64,000 nt of DNA, from the NCBI RefSeq assembly GCF_003182135.1, contig NZ_QGTL01000003.1:1-64000 (forward strand), read 5' to 3'. Source of the DNA: Nocardia neocaledoniensis. GTDB lineage: Bacteria; Actinomycetota; Actinomycetes; Mycobacteriales; Mycobacteriaceae. Every line of letters begins with the position of its first letter. Position 1 is the first letter of the stretch. Under the pieces are notes generated by a model. That model ran no database searches and was not told where the DNA came from. It saw only the letters and a list, made by a program, of their open reading frames with translations. Below, piece by piece: positions 25,804-34,856 of the stretch. The translations under genes and the position numbers were made by a program.

Positions 25804-27126
25804 GTGCCGGAACAAGCCGCCGACGACGGTCATGTTCTCGAGTTCCGCCTCCCCGATCTGGGTGAGGGCCTCGCCGACGGCGACCTGGTGTCCTGGTCCG
25901 TCGCGGTCGGCGACACGGTGGAACTGAACCAGACCATCGCCGAGGTGGAGACCGCGAAAGCGGTGGTGGCGCTGCCGTCACCGTTCTCCGGCGTGGTGGT
26001 GGAACTGCTGGCCGAGCCGGGCGACACCGTGCCGGTCGGCGCTCCGCTGATCCGGGTGCGCAACGATCTCGAGGTCACCGAACCGCCGACCGCGACGCGC
26101 AACGACGTGCTCGTCGGCTACGGCCCCGAGGCCGAATCCACTTCGCGCAGACGCAAACCCGCACCCTCGGCGGCGATGGCCGCGACCACGCCGAGCAGCC
26201 ATCGGGCGGCGGCGACGCCGGCGGCCCGCAAACTGGCCAAGGAACTCGGCATCGATCTGTGGTTCGTGGCCGGGTCGGGGCCGGAGGGCGCGGTCACCGT
26301 GGACGACGTCCGCTCGGCCGTGCCGGTGACGGCGCCGCGCACCCCCGCCCGGGTCGGCGAGGCGGCGCCCGCCCCCGTGAACGGGCATTCCGGCGACACC
26401 GACGGCGGGCTGATCGAGCCGACCGCCCGCGAGGAACGCACCCCGGTGAGCGGCGTCCGCAAGCGCACCGCGGCCGCGATGCTGGCCAGCGCCCGCACCA
26501 TCCCGCAGGCCAGCACCTTCGTCACCGTCGACTGCACCGCCTCGATGGAACTGCTCGACCACCTGCGCACGACGAAGTCCTTCGAGGGCCTCACCCTCAC
26601 CCCGCTGGCGCTGGTCGCCAAGGCGACGCTGGCGGCGATCGCGGAGTTCCCGGGGATCAATTCCGCCTGGGACGAGCCGAATCAGGAGATCGTCACCAGG
26701 CACTACGTGAACCTCGGGATCGCGGTGGCCGCCGAGCGCGGGCTGCTGGTGCCCAACCTCAAGGAGGCGCAGACGCTGAGCCTGCGCGAGCTGTGCCGCG
26801 AGATCAGCGATGCCGCCGAGACCGCCCGCTCGGGCAACGCGACGCCCGCCGACCTGCGTGGCGGTACGTTCACCATCACCAATGTCGGGGTGTTCGGGGT
26901 GGACAGCGGGGTTCCGCTGGTGAATCCGGGCGAGGCCGCGATCCTGTGTCTCGGCTCGATCCGCAAGCGGCCGTGGGTGTTCCGCGACGAACTGGCCGTG
27001 CGGTGGGTGACCACGCTGGGGCTCAGCTTCGATCACCGGATCGTCGACGGTGAGCTCGGCGCCCGCTTCCTCGCCACCACCGCGGGCTTCCTGGAGGACC
27101 CGTTGACCCTGCTCAGCCGCGTCTGA
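25804..27126 (+). CDS. bkdC: dihydrolipoyl acyltransferase E2 of the keto-acid dehydrogenase
   Basis: 440 residues from GTG at 25804, chosen for GAAAGGTG five bases upstream; GTG 25783 and ATG 25789 are in frame. One lipoyl domain with the lipoylated lysine in EVETAKAVV (Lys52), a linker, a peripheral-subunit-binding domain (TPAARKLAKELGIDLWFVAG), and the acyltransferase core ending with SFDHRIVDGELGARFL (the HxxxDG catalytic histidine). It transfers acyl groups from E1 to CoA. The E3 lipoamide dehydrogenase is not in the window and is presumably supplied from elsewhere. Confidence 0.93.
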   Translation: MPEQAADDGHVLEFRLPDLGEGLADGDLVSWSVAVGDTVELNQTIAEVETAKAVVALPSPFSGVVVELLAEPGDTVPVGAPLIRVRNDLEVTEPPTATRNDVLVGYGPEAESTSRRRKPAPSAAMAATTPSSHRAAATPAARKLAKELGIDLWFVAGSGPEGAVTVDDVRSAVPVTAPRTPARVGEAAPAPVNGHSGDTDGGLIEPTAREERTPVSGVRKRTAAAMLASARTIPQASTFVTVDCTASMELLDHLRTTKSFEGLTLTPLALVAKATLAAIAEFPGINSAWDEPNQEIVTRHYVNLGIAVAAERGLLVPNLKEAQTLSLRELCREISDAAETARSGNATPADLRGGTFTITNVGVFGVDSGVPLVNPGEAAILCLGSIRKRPWVFRDELAVRWVTTLGLSFDHRIVDGELGARFLATTAGFLEDPLTLLSRV

Positions 27127-27202
27127 GCGATATATCCGAGCCGTCACGCCGACGAAACACAGCGGGCATCCGCGGTAAAAATGGCGGGCTACAAACAGGT
27201 GC

Positions 27203-28561
27203 ATGAGTGAGGCACATCCCGTCGACACCCGGCTGCCGTTCGCGCGGCAGCTGGCGTTCGGCATCCAGCACGTCCTGATCATGTACACGGGATGTATCAC
27301 CGTGCCGCTGGTGTTCGGCGCGGCCGCCGGGCTCGACCGCGCCACGATCGGGCTGCTGATCAGCGCCGATCTGCTGGTGGCCGGGATCATCACATTGATC
27401 CAGAGTCTGGGCGTGGGCAAGCTGGCGGGCGCCCGGCTGCCGATCATCTGCGGCGCCACCTTCGTCGGGCTGAACCCGATGATCCTGATCGCCAAGGAGT
27501 ACGGCCTCGACGCCGTGTACGGATCGATGCTGATCGGCGGCGTGGTCGGGATCGCGCTGGCCTGGCCGTTCGCGCGGGTGGTGCGGTTCTTCCCGCCGCT
27601 GGTCACCGGCACGGTGCTCACGGTCGTCGGGGTGTCGCTGATCGGGGTCGCCGGGGGCCTGATCATCGGGACCGACCCGAAGGCGGCGGGGTTCGCGGCG
27701 CCGTCGAACATCGGCCTGGCCGCGGTGGTCGTGCTGATCGCGGTCGGATTCGTCTGCCTCGGTCGCGGGGTGTGGTCGCAGTTGGGCGTGCTGATCGCGC
27801 TGGCCGCCGGGATCGTGCTCGCGTTGCCGATGGGCCTGGTGTCGACCGCGGGGATCGGCACCGCCGATTGGATCGGCATTCCGCAGCCGTTCCACTTCGG
27901 CGCACCGCAGTTCCCGGTGACCGCCGTGGTGGCGATGAGCATCGTGATGGCCGTGGTGTTCGCCGAGTCGACGGCGAGCATGCTGGCGATCAGCGAGATC
28001 ACCGGCAAGCCGATCGGCAAGGGCGACCTCGCGCGCGGCCTGGTCGGCGACGGCCTCTCCGGCGTGCTCGGCGGCGTGTTCACCGCCTTCGTGGACACGA
28101 TCTTCAACCAGAACGTCGGTGCCGTGGCGGCGACGCGGGTCTACAGCCGGTACGTGACCGCCGTGAGCGGGGCGATCCTGGTGGTGCTCGGGTTGGTGCC
28201 CCGGATCGGCGAGGTGATCGCGGCGATCCCGAAGCCGGTGGTCGGCGGGGTGGGACTGGTGTTGTTCGCGACCGTCGCGGTGGTCGGGGTCAACACGCTG
28301 CGGCAGGCCGACCTGGGTGATCGGGTGAACGCCACCATCGCGGCCACGGCCATCGGCATCGGCCTGCTGCCCGAGCTGACCAGCGGCATGTTCGCCAAGT
28401 TCCCGACCTCGGCCCAGATCCTGCTCGACAGCGGGGTCACCCTCGGTGCGGGCGCGGCGTTCCTGCTCAACCTGGCTTTCAATCACACGAAGCTGGGCAC
28501 GCTGGCCCGCGCCCAACTCACTCCCGTCACCCCGGCGGCGAGTGCGCCGGTATCGAGCTGA
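27203..28561 (+). CDS. NCS2-family nucleobase permease (xanthine/urate type)
   Basis: 452 residues, ATG at 27203. About 14 membrane segments; the NAT signature is present as FNQNVGAVAATRVYSRY (Q-N-x-G-x-x-x-x-T-R). The front QLAFGIQHVLIMYTGCITVP and the EST segment VVFAESTASMLAISE are typical of the xanthine/urate branch rather than uracil transporters. It imports purines with protons or sodium. No purine-catabolism genes flank it. Confidence 0.88.
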   Translation: MSEAHPVDTRLPFARQLAFGIQHVLIMYTGCITVPLVFGAAAGLDRATIGLLISADLLVAGIITLIQSLGVGKLAGARLPIICGATFVGLNPMILIAKEYGLDAVYGSMLIGGVVGIALAWPFARVVRFFPPLVTGTVLTVVGVSLIGVAGGLIIGTDPKAAGFAAPSNIGLAAVVVLIAVGFVCLGRGVWSQLGVLIALAAGIVLALPMGLVSTAGIGTADWIGIPQPFHFGAPQFPVTAVVAMSIVMAVVFAESTASMLAISEITGKPIGKGDLARGLVGDGLSGVLGGVFTAFVDTIFNQNVGAVAATRVYSRYVTAVSGAILVVLGLVPRIGEVIAAIPKPVVGGVGLVLFATVAVVGVNTLRQADLGDRVNATIAATAIGIGLLPELTSGMFAKFPTSAQILLDSGVTLGAGAAFLLNLAFNHTKLGTLARAQLTPVTPAASAPVSS

Positions 28562-28679
28562 CCGCGGCCGCGTCCGGAGCGGTACAGCCGCCCACGAGCC
28601 GGCGGGCTCGGGCACGCCGTCCGCTCGGTCCCGCACCAGGATTCGATGTGTCGAGCCTGGCGTCACGTTAAGGTGCGGC

Positions 28680-29477
28680 ATGGACATTGCGGGCAAAGTC
28701 GCCATCGTCACCGGAGCCGGCGCGGGGATCGGAGCGGCGCTGGCGCGCCGGCTCGTCGACGGCGGGGCACGGGTGGTCGTGGCCGACCTGGACGCCGACA
28801 GCGCGGCGAAGGTGGCCGGGGAACTGGGCGCGATCGCGGTCGGCGGTGATGTGGCCGACGAGGCGGTGATCAGCACCCTGATCGAGACCGCGGAGCGCGA
28901 ATACGGCCCGGTGGACCTGTATTTCGCGAACGCGGGCATCGGCGGCGGTCCCGGCCTGGACAGCACCGAGGACCAGTGGTCGGCGGCCATCGATGTGAAC
29001 GTCATGGCGCACGTGCGCGCCGCGCGCCTGCTCGTGCCCGGCTGGGTCGAACGCGGCAGCGGCTACTTCGTGACGACCGCGTCGGCGGCGGGCCTGCTCA
29101 CCCAGATCGGATCGGCGCCGTACTCGGTGACCAAGCACGCGGCCGTCGGCTTCGCCGAATGGCTCTCGATGACCTACGGCGACCAGGGCGTGCGGGTGAG
29201 CTGCCTGTGCCCGATGGGCGTCGACACCCGCCTGCTCAGCGGCGACCTCATCCCCGACGCGCCCGAGGCCGCGGCCCTGGCCATCAAGGCCGTGACCACC
29301 GCGGGCAAGGTGCTCTCCCCAGAGGAGGTGGCCGACACCGTCGTCGCCGCGATGGCCGCCGAACACTTCCTGATCCTGCCGCACCCCGAGGTCCTCGACA
29401 TGTACCGGCACAAGGGCGCCGACTACGACCGCTGGCTCGCGGGCATGCGCCGCTTCCAGGCGATGCTGCGCGGCTAG
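28680..29477 (+). CDS. short-chain dehydrogenase/reductase
   Basis: 265 residues, ATG at 28680. Cofactor loop VTGAGAGIGAALAR, D at the end of the second strand (VVVADLDADS, favouring NAD), FANAGIGGG, catalytic serine VTTASAAGL and YSVTK. The C-terminal part (HPEVLDMYRHKGADYDRWL) resembles SDRs found with acyl-CoA metabolism. It runs into a convergent thioesterase gene, overlapping four bases. Substrate unknown. Confidence 0.88.
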   Translation: MDIAGKVAIVTGAGAGIGAALARRLVDGGARVVVADLDADSAAKVAGELGAIAVGGDVADEAVISTLIETAEREYGPVDLYFANAGIGGGPGLDSTEDQWSAAIDVNVMAHVRAARLLVPGWVERGSGYFVTTASAAGLLTQIGSAPYSVTKHAAVGFAEWLSMTYGDQGVRVSCLCPMGVDTRLLSGDLIPDAPEAAALAIKAVTTAGKVLSPEEVADTVVAAMAAEHFLILPHPEVLDMYRHKGADYDRWLAGMRRFQAMLRG

Positions 29478-29890
29478 TCGGTGACCAGCTCCGCGGCGGC
29501 CGTGCGGACGACCTCGGGGATCGGGACCGGCTTGCGGGTCTCGGCGTCGACGTAGACGTGGACGAAATCGCCGTTCGCCGCGAGCTCGAGTCCGCCCTCG
29601 GTCTCGCGGAAGATCGCCAGGTCGTAGGTGATGCTCGAGTTGCCGAGGCGGGCGATGCGCAGGCCCACCTGCAGCTGGTCGGGGAAGCTCACCGAGCCGT
29701 GGAAGCGGCAGGCGGTCTGGGCGACCACGCCGAGCGCGGGCAGCGCGGTGATGTCGGTGCCGGTGGCCCGCATCAGCCAGGCGTTCACGGCGGTGTCGAA
29801 GTAGGAGTAGTAGGTCACGTTGTTGACGTGGCCGTACTGGTCGTTGTCGGCCCACCGGGTCGGCATCGGCCACAGGACGGGATAGTTCAC
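29474..29890 (-). CDS. 4HBT hotdog-fold acyl-CoA thioesterase
   Basis: 138 residues from GTG at 29890, overlapping the stop of the AraC gene (GTGA). YbgC/FadM-type signature: PTRWADNDQYGHVNNVTYYS, with the catalytic aspartate in D-N-D-Q-Y-G-H-V-N-N. Then come SYFDTAVNAWL and an ending typical of single hotdog domains. It hydrolyses acyl-CoA to free acid. Translational coupling to an AraC regulator suggests that regulator controls it. Confidence 0.9.
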   Translation of the reverse strand: MNYPVLWPMPTRWADNDQYGHVNNVTYYSYFDTAVNAWLMRATGTDITALPALGVVAQTACRFHGSVSFPDQLQVGLRIARLGNSSITYDLAIFRETEGGLELAANGDFVHVYVDAETRKPVPIPEVVRTAAAELVTD

Positions 29891-30828
29891 GCTGTCATCA
29901 TCGCAGTGCCCTGGCGGTGGTCGCGCGGGCTCACCCCGAAGTGGCGTTTGAAGGCGGTGCTGAGCGCGAACGCGCTGCCGTAGCCGACCTGGCGGGCGAT
30001 GGCCTCGACGGTGGCGTCGGATTCGGCGAGCAGGTCGGCGGCCAGCGACAGGCGCCATTCGGTCAGGAAGGTCATCGGGGGTTCGCCGACCAGGTCGGTG
30101 AACCGGCGGGCCAGCGCGGCCCTGGACATCCCGACCGCCTCGGCCAGCGCGCTCACCGTCCACGGGTGCGCGGGATTGTGCTGGAGCAGGCGCAGGGCCT
30201 TGCCGATCAGCGGGTCGCTGTAGGCGTGGTACCAGGCGGGGGCGTCGTCGCGGGCGAACCAGGCGCGCAGCGCGGCGATGAGCAGCAGGTCGAGCAGCCG
30301 GTCCAGGACGGCGGTCTGGGCGGGCAGGTCCTTGGTGGCCTCGTCGACGAGCAGGTCGAGCAGCCGGGTGTCGAGTTCGCCGCGCGGCAGTACCGCGAGC
30401 TGGGGCAGGGCGCGCAGCAGGCGCCTGCTCACCGCGCCCGCCGTCTCGTAGGTGCCGGTGACCATCAGGGTCTCCCCCGCGGGATCGGTGCCCCACTGCC
30501 GGACGCCCAGACTCAGTGTCTCGCACAGGATTTCACCGTCCGGCGTGGTGGTGACCTGCCCCGGCCGGATGACGATCTGCGGCTCGGTGGCGGGATCGTC
30601 GGCCACCGTATACGGCCGCGGCCCGCGGAACACCGCGACGTCACCGGCCACGAGCTGGCGCGGCGGCTCGGAATCCGTACTGACCCAAGCCTTTCCGCGA
30701 ATCATCGCCAGCACCGTCAACGGCGCCTCGTCCTGAATCCGCAGCGACCACGGCGGGTTCAGCAACGAGCACATGAGAAACGCGCCGCGGGCGCGCGGGC
30801 CTTCGAGCAGTCCGGCCAACGCATCCAC
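29887..30828 (-). CDS. AraC-family regulator with cupin (AraC_binding_6-like) domain
   Basis: 313 residues, ATG at 30828. N-terminal cupin-like sensor domain (PWSLRIQDEAPLTVLAMIRG, LVAGDVAVFRGPRPYTVADD) and C-terminal double HTH (VSALAEAVGMSRAALARRF and IARQVGYGSAFALSTAFKR). Regulators of this form often control oxidative-stress or transporter genes. The gene is coupled to the thioesterase downstream and lies ten bases after the Ntn-hydrolase gene, so all three may be one transcript. Confidence 0.87.
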   Translation of the reverse strand: MDALAGLLEGPRARGAFLMCSLLNPPWSLRIQDEAPLTVLAMIRGKAWVSTDSEPPRQLVAGDVAVFRGPRPYTVADDPATEPQIVIRPGQVTTTPDGEILCETLSLGVRQWGTDPAGETLMVTGTYETAGAVSRRLLRALPQLAVLPRGELDTRLLDLLVDEATKDLPAQTAVLDRLLDLLLIAALRAWFARDDAPAWYHAYSDPLIGKALRLLQHNPAHPWTVSALAEAVGMSRAALARRFTDLVGEPPMTFLTEWRLSLAADLLAESDATVEAIARQVGYGSAFALSTAFKRHFGVSPRDHRQGTAMMTA

Positions 30829-30837
30829 ACATCCACC

Positions 30838-32085
30838 CTAGCCGCGCCCGCCCGCCCCCGCCCCGATCGCTGCGCCGAGGTCCCATTCGATCGGCTCGGT
30901 GCGCTGGATCCGCAGGTGATTGGTGCCCGGCTCCGGGTCGAGATCGCGCTGGTAGAACCGGAACCGATAGCGGCGCTCCACCGGATCGGCCACGTAGTGC
31001 CACAGCGTCCGTTCCGGCACCGTGCCCTCGATCCCGGCGGCTGCGTCGTCGACGTAGGCACACTGCACGACATCGAGCAGGGCGGTGATGTCCGCGGGAT
31101 CCCACGGGCCACGATGCGCCGCGATCGCCTCTGTGAGCACCCGGTACCGGACGAACGAATTGTGCTCGGCGTCCATCGAGACCTCGGGGAAGGAGTCGAT
31201 CGTCGGGTAGCGGTGCAGTGCGTGATTGGTCACCACGAACGGCTTGTCCGGTTCGGCGTCGATGAAGCGGTATTGCCGTGAGTCGCCATCGATCTCGAGC
31301 ACCGTGGCCGCGCCGTGCACATCGGCGATGAACCAGTGCATGTTGGTCTCGCCTGCGCAGAAGATCGCTTGCGACAGCACCGCCGCCTTGGCCTCCGCGA
31401 CCGTGGTGGCCGCGTTGAGCACACAGCCGGGCACCTGCAACGCGGTGAGCCCGCTGGTGAATCCGCCCGCCAGACTCGCCCCGACATTGCCGCGGTCGGA
31501 GTGGTCGACCAGCACCGCCATCATCAGACCCGCGGCATTGACGCCGTCGAGGGCCGGATTGAGCAGGTCGTGGCTGCCGAGGGTCGCGACCGGAGTGCCC
31601 ATGGTCGGCGCCGTGGTCAGCAGGATGGCGCGGGAGCAGGAGGGATGTTCGTCGGGGCCCGGGGTCAGGCCGCGTTGCGCGCTGAGCGAGCCGATGAACC
31701 AGTCCATGTTGCGGCCGAACATCGGCCTGCCGGTGCTGGTGAGCCCAGGCGGGAACCACACCAGCGAGCAGCCGGGAGCCTGAGTGGGGACGTCGAAGCC
31801 GAGCGTGGTGGTGTCGTGTTCGGCCATCGTCGAGGACACGCCGAACGCGTCGGCGACGCCGCGGGACCGCTCGCCGAGGGCCGGATAGTTGCGGTCGAGG
31901 TAGGTGAGGCGGCCGTGGCCGTAGTCCGGCGAGGCGTAGGGCGCGAGGGCGACGTGGTAGTCACGGCGAGCGAGATCGCCCAGGGCGGCGCCGATGTGGA
32001 GGTCGGTACCCCGGACGGTCAGCGCGCGCACCGACAGGTAGTCGTCCGCGGCGGCGGGAAAGAGATCACTGTCAGCTGAGATCAC
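30838..32085 (-). CDS. linear-amide C-N hydrolase / peptidase C45-type acyltransferase
   Basis: 415 residues from GTG at 32085, supported by GGAGGTG eight bases upstream. The N-terminal 105 residues precede APGCSLVWFPPG, where Cys106 would become the N-terminal nucleophile after self-cleavage. GRPMFGRNMDWF (the Ntn R-N-x-D-W signature) and VNAAGLMMAVLVDHS follow. This is the isopenicillin-N acyltransferase/choloylglycine-hydrolase superfamily, which cleaves or transfers amide-linked acyl groups. No signal peptide. The natural substrate is unknown; an N-acyl amino acid or acyl-homoserine lactone are possibilities. Confidence 0.82.
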   Translation of the reverse strand: MISADSDLFPAAADDYLSVRALTVRGTDLHIGAALGDLARRDYHVALAPYASPDYGHGRLTYLDRNYPALGERSRGVADAFGVSSTMAEHDTTTLGFDVPTQAPGCSLVWFPPGLTSTGRPMFGRNMDWFIGSLSAQRGLTPGPDEHPSCSRAILLTTAPTMGTPVATLGSHDLLNPALDGVNAAGLMMAVLVDHSDRGNVGASLAGGFTSGLTALQVPGCVLNAATTVAEAKAAVLSQAIFCAGETNMHWFIADVHGAATVLEIDGDSRQYRFIDAEPDKPFVVTNHALHRYPTIDSFPEVSMDAEHNSFVRYRVLTEAIAAHRGPWDPADITALLDVVQCAYVDDAAAGIEGTVPERTLWHYVADPVERRYRFRFYQRDLDPEPGTNHLRIQRTEPIEWDLGAAIGAGAGGRG

Positions 32086-32238
32086 GGAACACACCTCCGT
32101 TGTCACCCGGCGAGCTCGGTCTCCACAGCCAAGCACGGCGAGCCCCCGTCATCGGTGAGGCACGGCGGTAGACGACGGCGCATGGCCGTGAGCGGTTCGA
32201 CGATGTCGCCGCGACGCGCGCGACGGTGTACTTGATTC

Positions 32239-33084
32239 ATGCCAAACAACACCACTCACCAGCAGCTTTCCCTCATCACCGGCGCGACGGGCAAGACCGG
32301 GAGCCGGGTCGTCGCCCTGCTCGAGGCGGCGGGCCGACCCGTCCGGCTCGGCTCGCGCTCGGCCGCGATCCCGTTCGACTGGACCGACCGGAGCACCTGG
32401 GCGCCCGCCCTGGCCGGCGTCGACTCCGTGTACCTCGCCTTTCAGCCGGATCTGGCCGTCCCCGGCGCGCCCGACGTGATCCGGGCGTTCTCCGCGGCGG
32501 CCGTGGCCGCCGGGGTGCGCTCGGTGGTGCTGCTGTCGGGCCGCGGCGAGCCCGAGGCGCTGGAATGCGAACAGATCGTGCGGGATTCGGGTCTGACCTG
32601 GACCATCGTGCGCTGCAGCTTCTTCGCGCAGAACTTCAGCGAGGGCGCGTTCGTCGACGATGTCCTGGCCGGCGCGGTCGCCCTGCCCAACGGCGATGTG
32701 CCCGAACCGTTCGTGCACGCCGACGACATCGCCGAGGTGGCCGCCGCCGCGCTCACCGACCCGCGCCACGGCGGCGAGGTGTACGAACTGACGGGCCCAC
32801 GGGCGCTGACCTTCGCCGAGGCGGTCGGCGAGATCGCCGCCGCGACCGGGCGCGAGATCGCGTTCATCCCGGTGTCGCGGCCGGAATTCGTCGCGGCACT
32901 GGGCGAATACCAGGTACCGCAGGACGTGATCAGCCTGCTCGACTATCTGTTCGGCACCATCCTCGACGGTCGCAATTCCGCCACCGCCGACGGAGTGCGC
33001 CGGGCCCTCGGCCGCGAACCGCGCGATTTCACCGAGTACGCGAAGGAGACCGCAGCCACCGGCGCCTGGACACCTCGGGCGTGA
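32239..33084 (+). CDS. NmrA/azoreductase-type atypical SDR
   Basis: 281 residues, ATG at 32239. NAD(P)-binding loop LITGATGKTGSRVVALLE (G-x-x-G-x-x-G), then VYLAFQPD, VVLLSGRGE and the HADDIAEVAAAAL segment common to NmrA-like and QOR2-like proteins. The catalytic tyrosine of classical SDRs is absent, so the protein may be a redox sensor or an NADPH-dependent reductase. Divergent from the Ntn hydrolase. Confidence 0.85.
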   Translation: MPNNTTHQQLSLITGATGKTGSRVVALLEAAGRPVRLGSRSAAIPFDWTDRSTWAPALAGVDSVYLAFQPDLAVPGAPDVIRAFSAAAVAAGVRSVVLLSGRGEPEALECEQIVRDSGLTWTIVRCSFFAQNFSEGAFVDDVLAGAVALPNGDVPEPFVHADDIAEVAAAALTDPRHGGEVYELTGPRALTFAEAVGEIAAATGREIAFIPVSRPEFVAALGEYQVPQDVISLLDYLFGTILDGRNSATADGVRRALGREPRDFTEYAKETAATGAWTPRA

Positions 33085-33267
33085 CTCGCGCGACGGCCGC
33101 TGCCGAACGGACTCCCCGTGTCGATACCACGCGAGGAGTCCAGCAGCGGACGGCGCACGTTCGGCACATCGGGCGCGCAGGTGGCAGCGGCGAACGAACC
33201 GCCCCGAAGCCGGGTCGCTCGATCGGATACGGGCGCGGTCGGCCTCGGCCCGGGTACCGTCGAATCG

Positions 33268-34719
33268 GTGACCCCAGCGACGATCGACCGCGAACTCCGG
33301 TTGGCCAGGGCGGCGGTGTTCGGCGCGTTCACCCTCAACGGGTTCCTGCTGGCCCTGTGGGTGGTCCACATTCCCGCCATCACCGACCGGGCCGGGGTGT
33401 CGCCCTCGCTGCTCGGGATGTTCGTGCTGCTCCTCGCGGGGGCGGCCATCGTCGGCATGCGGGCCGCGGGTCCGGCCGCCGACCGGTTCGGCAGCCGGAC
33501 ACTGGTCGCGGTGGCCGCGACCGCGATCTCGGTGACCGTCATCGGGCCCGGCCTGGCCACCGGCCCGGTCGCGCTCGGCCTCGCCCTGGCGTGTTTCGGC
33601 CTGGGCAACGGCGCGCTCGACGTCTCGATGAACACCCAGGCCGTGCACGTCGAACGCGCCTACCGCCGCCCGATCATGTCGGCCTTCCACGCCATGTTCT
33701 CCGGCGGCGGTTTCGCGGGCGCCCTGGTCGGCGCCGCCACCCAGCGCGCGGGCTGGTCACCGGCGCTGACGCTGACCTGCGCGGGAGCCGTCGGACTACT
33801 CGTCACCGCCCTCCTGGTGCCGCACCTGGTCGCGCACCACCAGCACGCGGACCCGTCCACGCCCGAATTTCCGGAACGCCGAGCACCCCAAGGTGAGTCG
33901 CGATCCGGATGCCCCGGCGAGCCAGGTGACGACACGGCGACAGCCGACCACCTGACACCCACACGGCCGGCGGACACGGCACCGAATCACGATGCGCCCA
34001 CCGCCGACCGCCTGGCTCACATCCGGCCCGCCGAGGACTACGCGGGCACGCCATCGAGCGCTCGTCGAGATGTCGGCGCGCGTGGGCACGCGGCGGCCGC
34101 CGATCGAGCGGCACCGGAGACACCATCGTCCAGCGCGGCACGTACGCGCCGCGAGCAGCACCGTGACACCGCCCGGGCACGAAAGGTGTTGTCGCTCGGC
34201 GTGATCGCGTTCGTGCTGCTCCTCGCCGAGGGAGTCGCGGGCGACTGGAGCGCACTGCAGGCGCGTGCGCACCTCGGCGTTTCCGAGGGCGACGCGGCAC
34301 TGGCGTTCGGGGCGTTCTCGGCGACCATGACGCTGGGCCGGTTCGGGGCCGATCGGGTGAGCGGGGCGATCGGGCCGGTCGCGATCCTGCGCTACGGCAG
34401 CCTGCTCGCGGCGGCGGGCCTCGCGGTGGTGATCGCCTCGCCGTGGTTGCCGCTGACGCTGCTCGGCTGGGCCATGTGCGGGCTCGGCCTCGCCGGTGGT
34501 GTTCCCCAGATCTTCACGGCGGCGGGCAATCTCGGTGGAAGTACGGCCGCGACCGACATGTCCCGTGTCTTCACCATCGGCTATCTCGGCCTGCTCGCCG
34601 GACCGGCGCTGATCGGCTGGTTGACCGCGCTCATCCCACTCACCGCCGCGCTGGTCGTGCCGCTCGTCCTCACTCTTGCCAGCGCCGCGGCCGCGCCCAT
34701 GGTCGCCCGGCGGCCCTGA
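33268..34719 (+). CDS. MFS transporter with large low-complexity central loop
   Basis: 483 residues from GTG at 33268, the first start ahead of helix 1. The two six-helix halves are clear (FGAFTLNGFLLALWVVHIPA; GLGNGALDVSMNTQAVHVE; later IAFVLLLAEGVAGDWSALQA, LGRFGADRVSG). The GDWSA and ALDVSMN motifs match the sugar-efflux-like YbjJ branch. The cytosolic loop between halves (roughly residues 190-305) is over 100 residues of Thr/Pro/Ala/Asp-rich sequence, far longer than usual. Substrate unknown. Confidence 0.82.
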   Translation: MTPATIDRELRLARAAVFGAFTLNGFLLALWVVHIPAITDRAGVSPSLLGMFVLLLAGAAIVGMRAAGPAADRFGSRTLVAVAATAISVTVIGPGLATGPVALGLALACFGLGNGALDVSMNTQAVHVERAYRRPIMSAFHAMFSGGGFAGALVGAATQRAGWSPALTLTCAGAVGLLVTALLVPHLVAHHQHADPSTPEFPERRAPQGESRSGCPGEPGDDTATADHLTPTRPADTAPNHDAPTADRLAHIRPAEDYAGTPSSARRDVGARGHAAAADRAAPETPSSSAARTRREQHRDTARARKVLSLGVIAFVLLLAEGVAGDWSALQARAHLGVSEGDAALAFGAFSATMTLGRFGADRVSGAIGPVAILRYGSLLAAAGLAVVIASPWLPLTLLGWAMCGLGLAGGVPQIFTAAGNLGGSTAATDMSRVFTIGYLGLLAGPALIGWLTALIPLTAALVVPLVLTLASAAAAPMVARRP

Positions 34720-34856
34720 CAAGCGCCCGGCGACACGATCACCCTGGCGGGCCCGGCGGCACTCCACAACCTGTGCCACCCGACACACAGCGAAGACTCG
34801 ACCGCACCACCGCCACACGCGCCGACCGAATGGTCAGCGTCGCCGCTCGGCACGCC

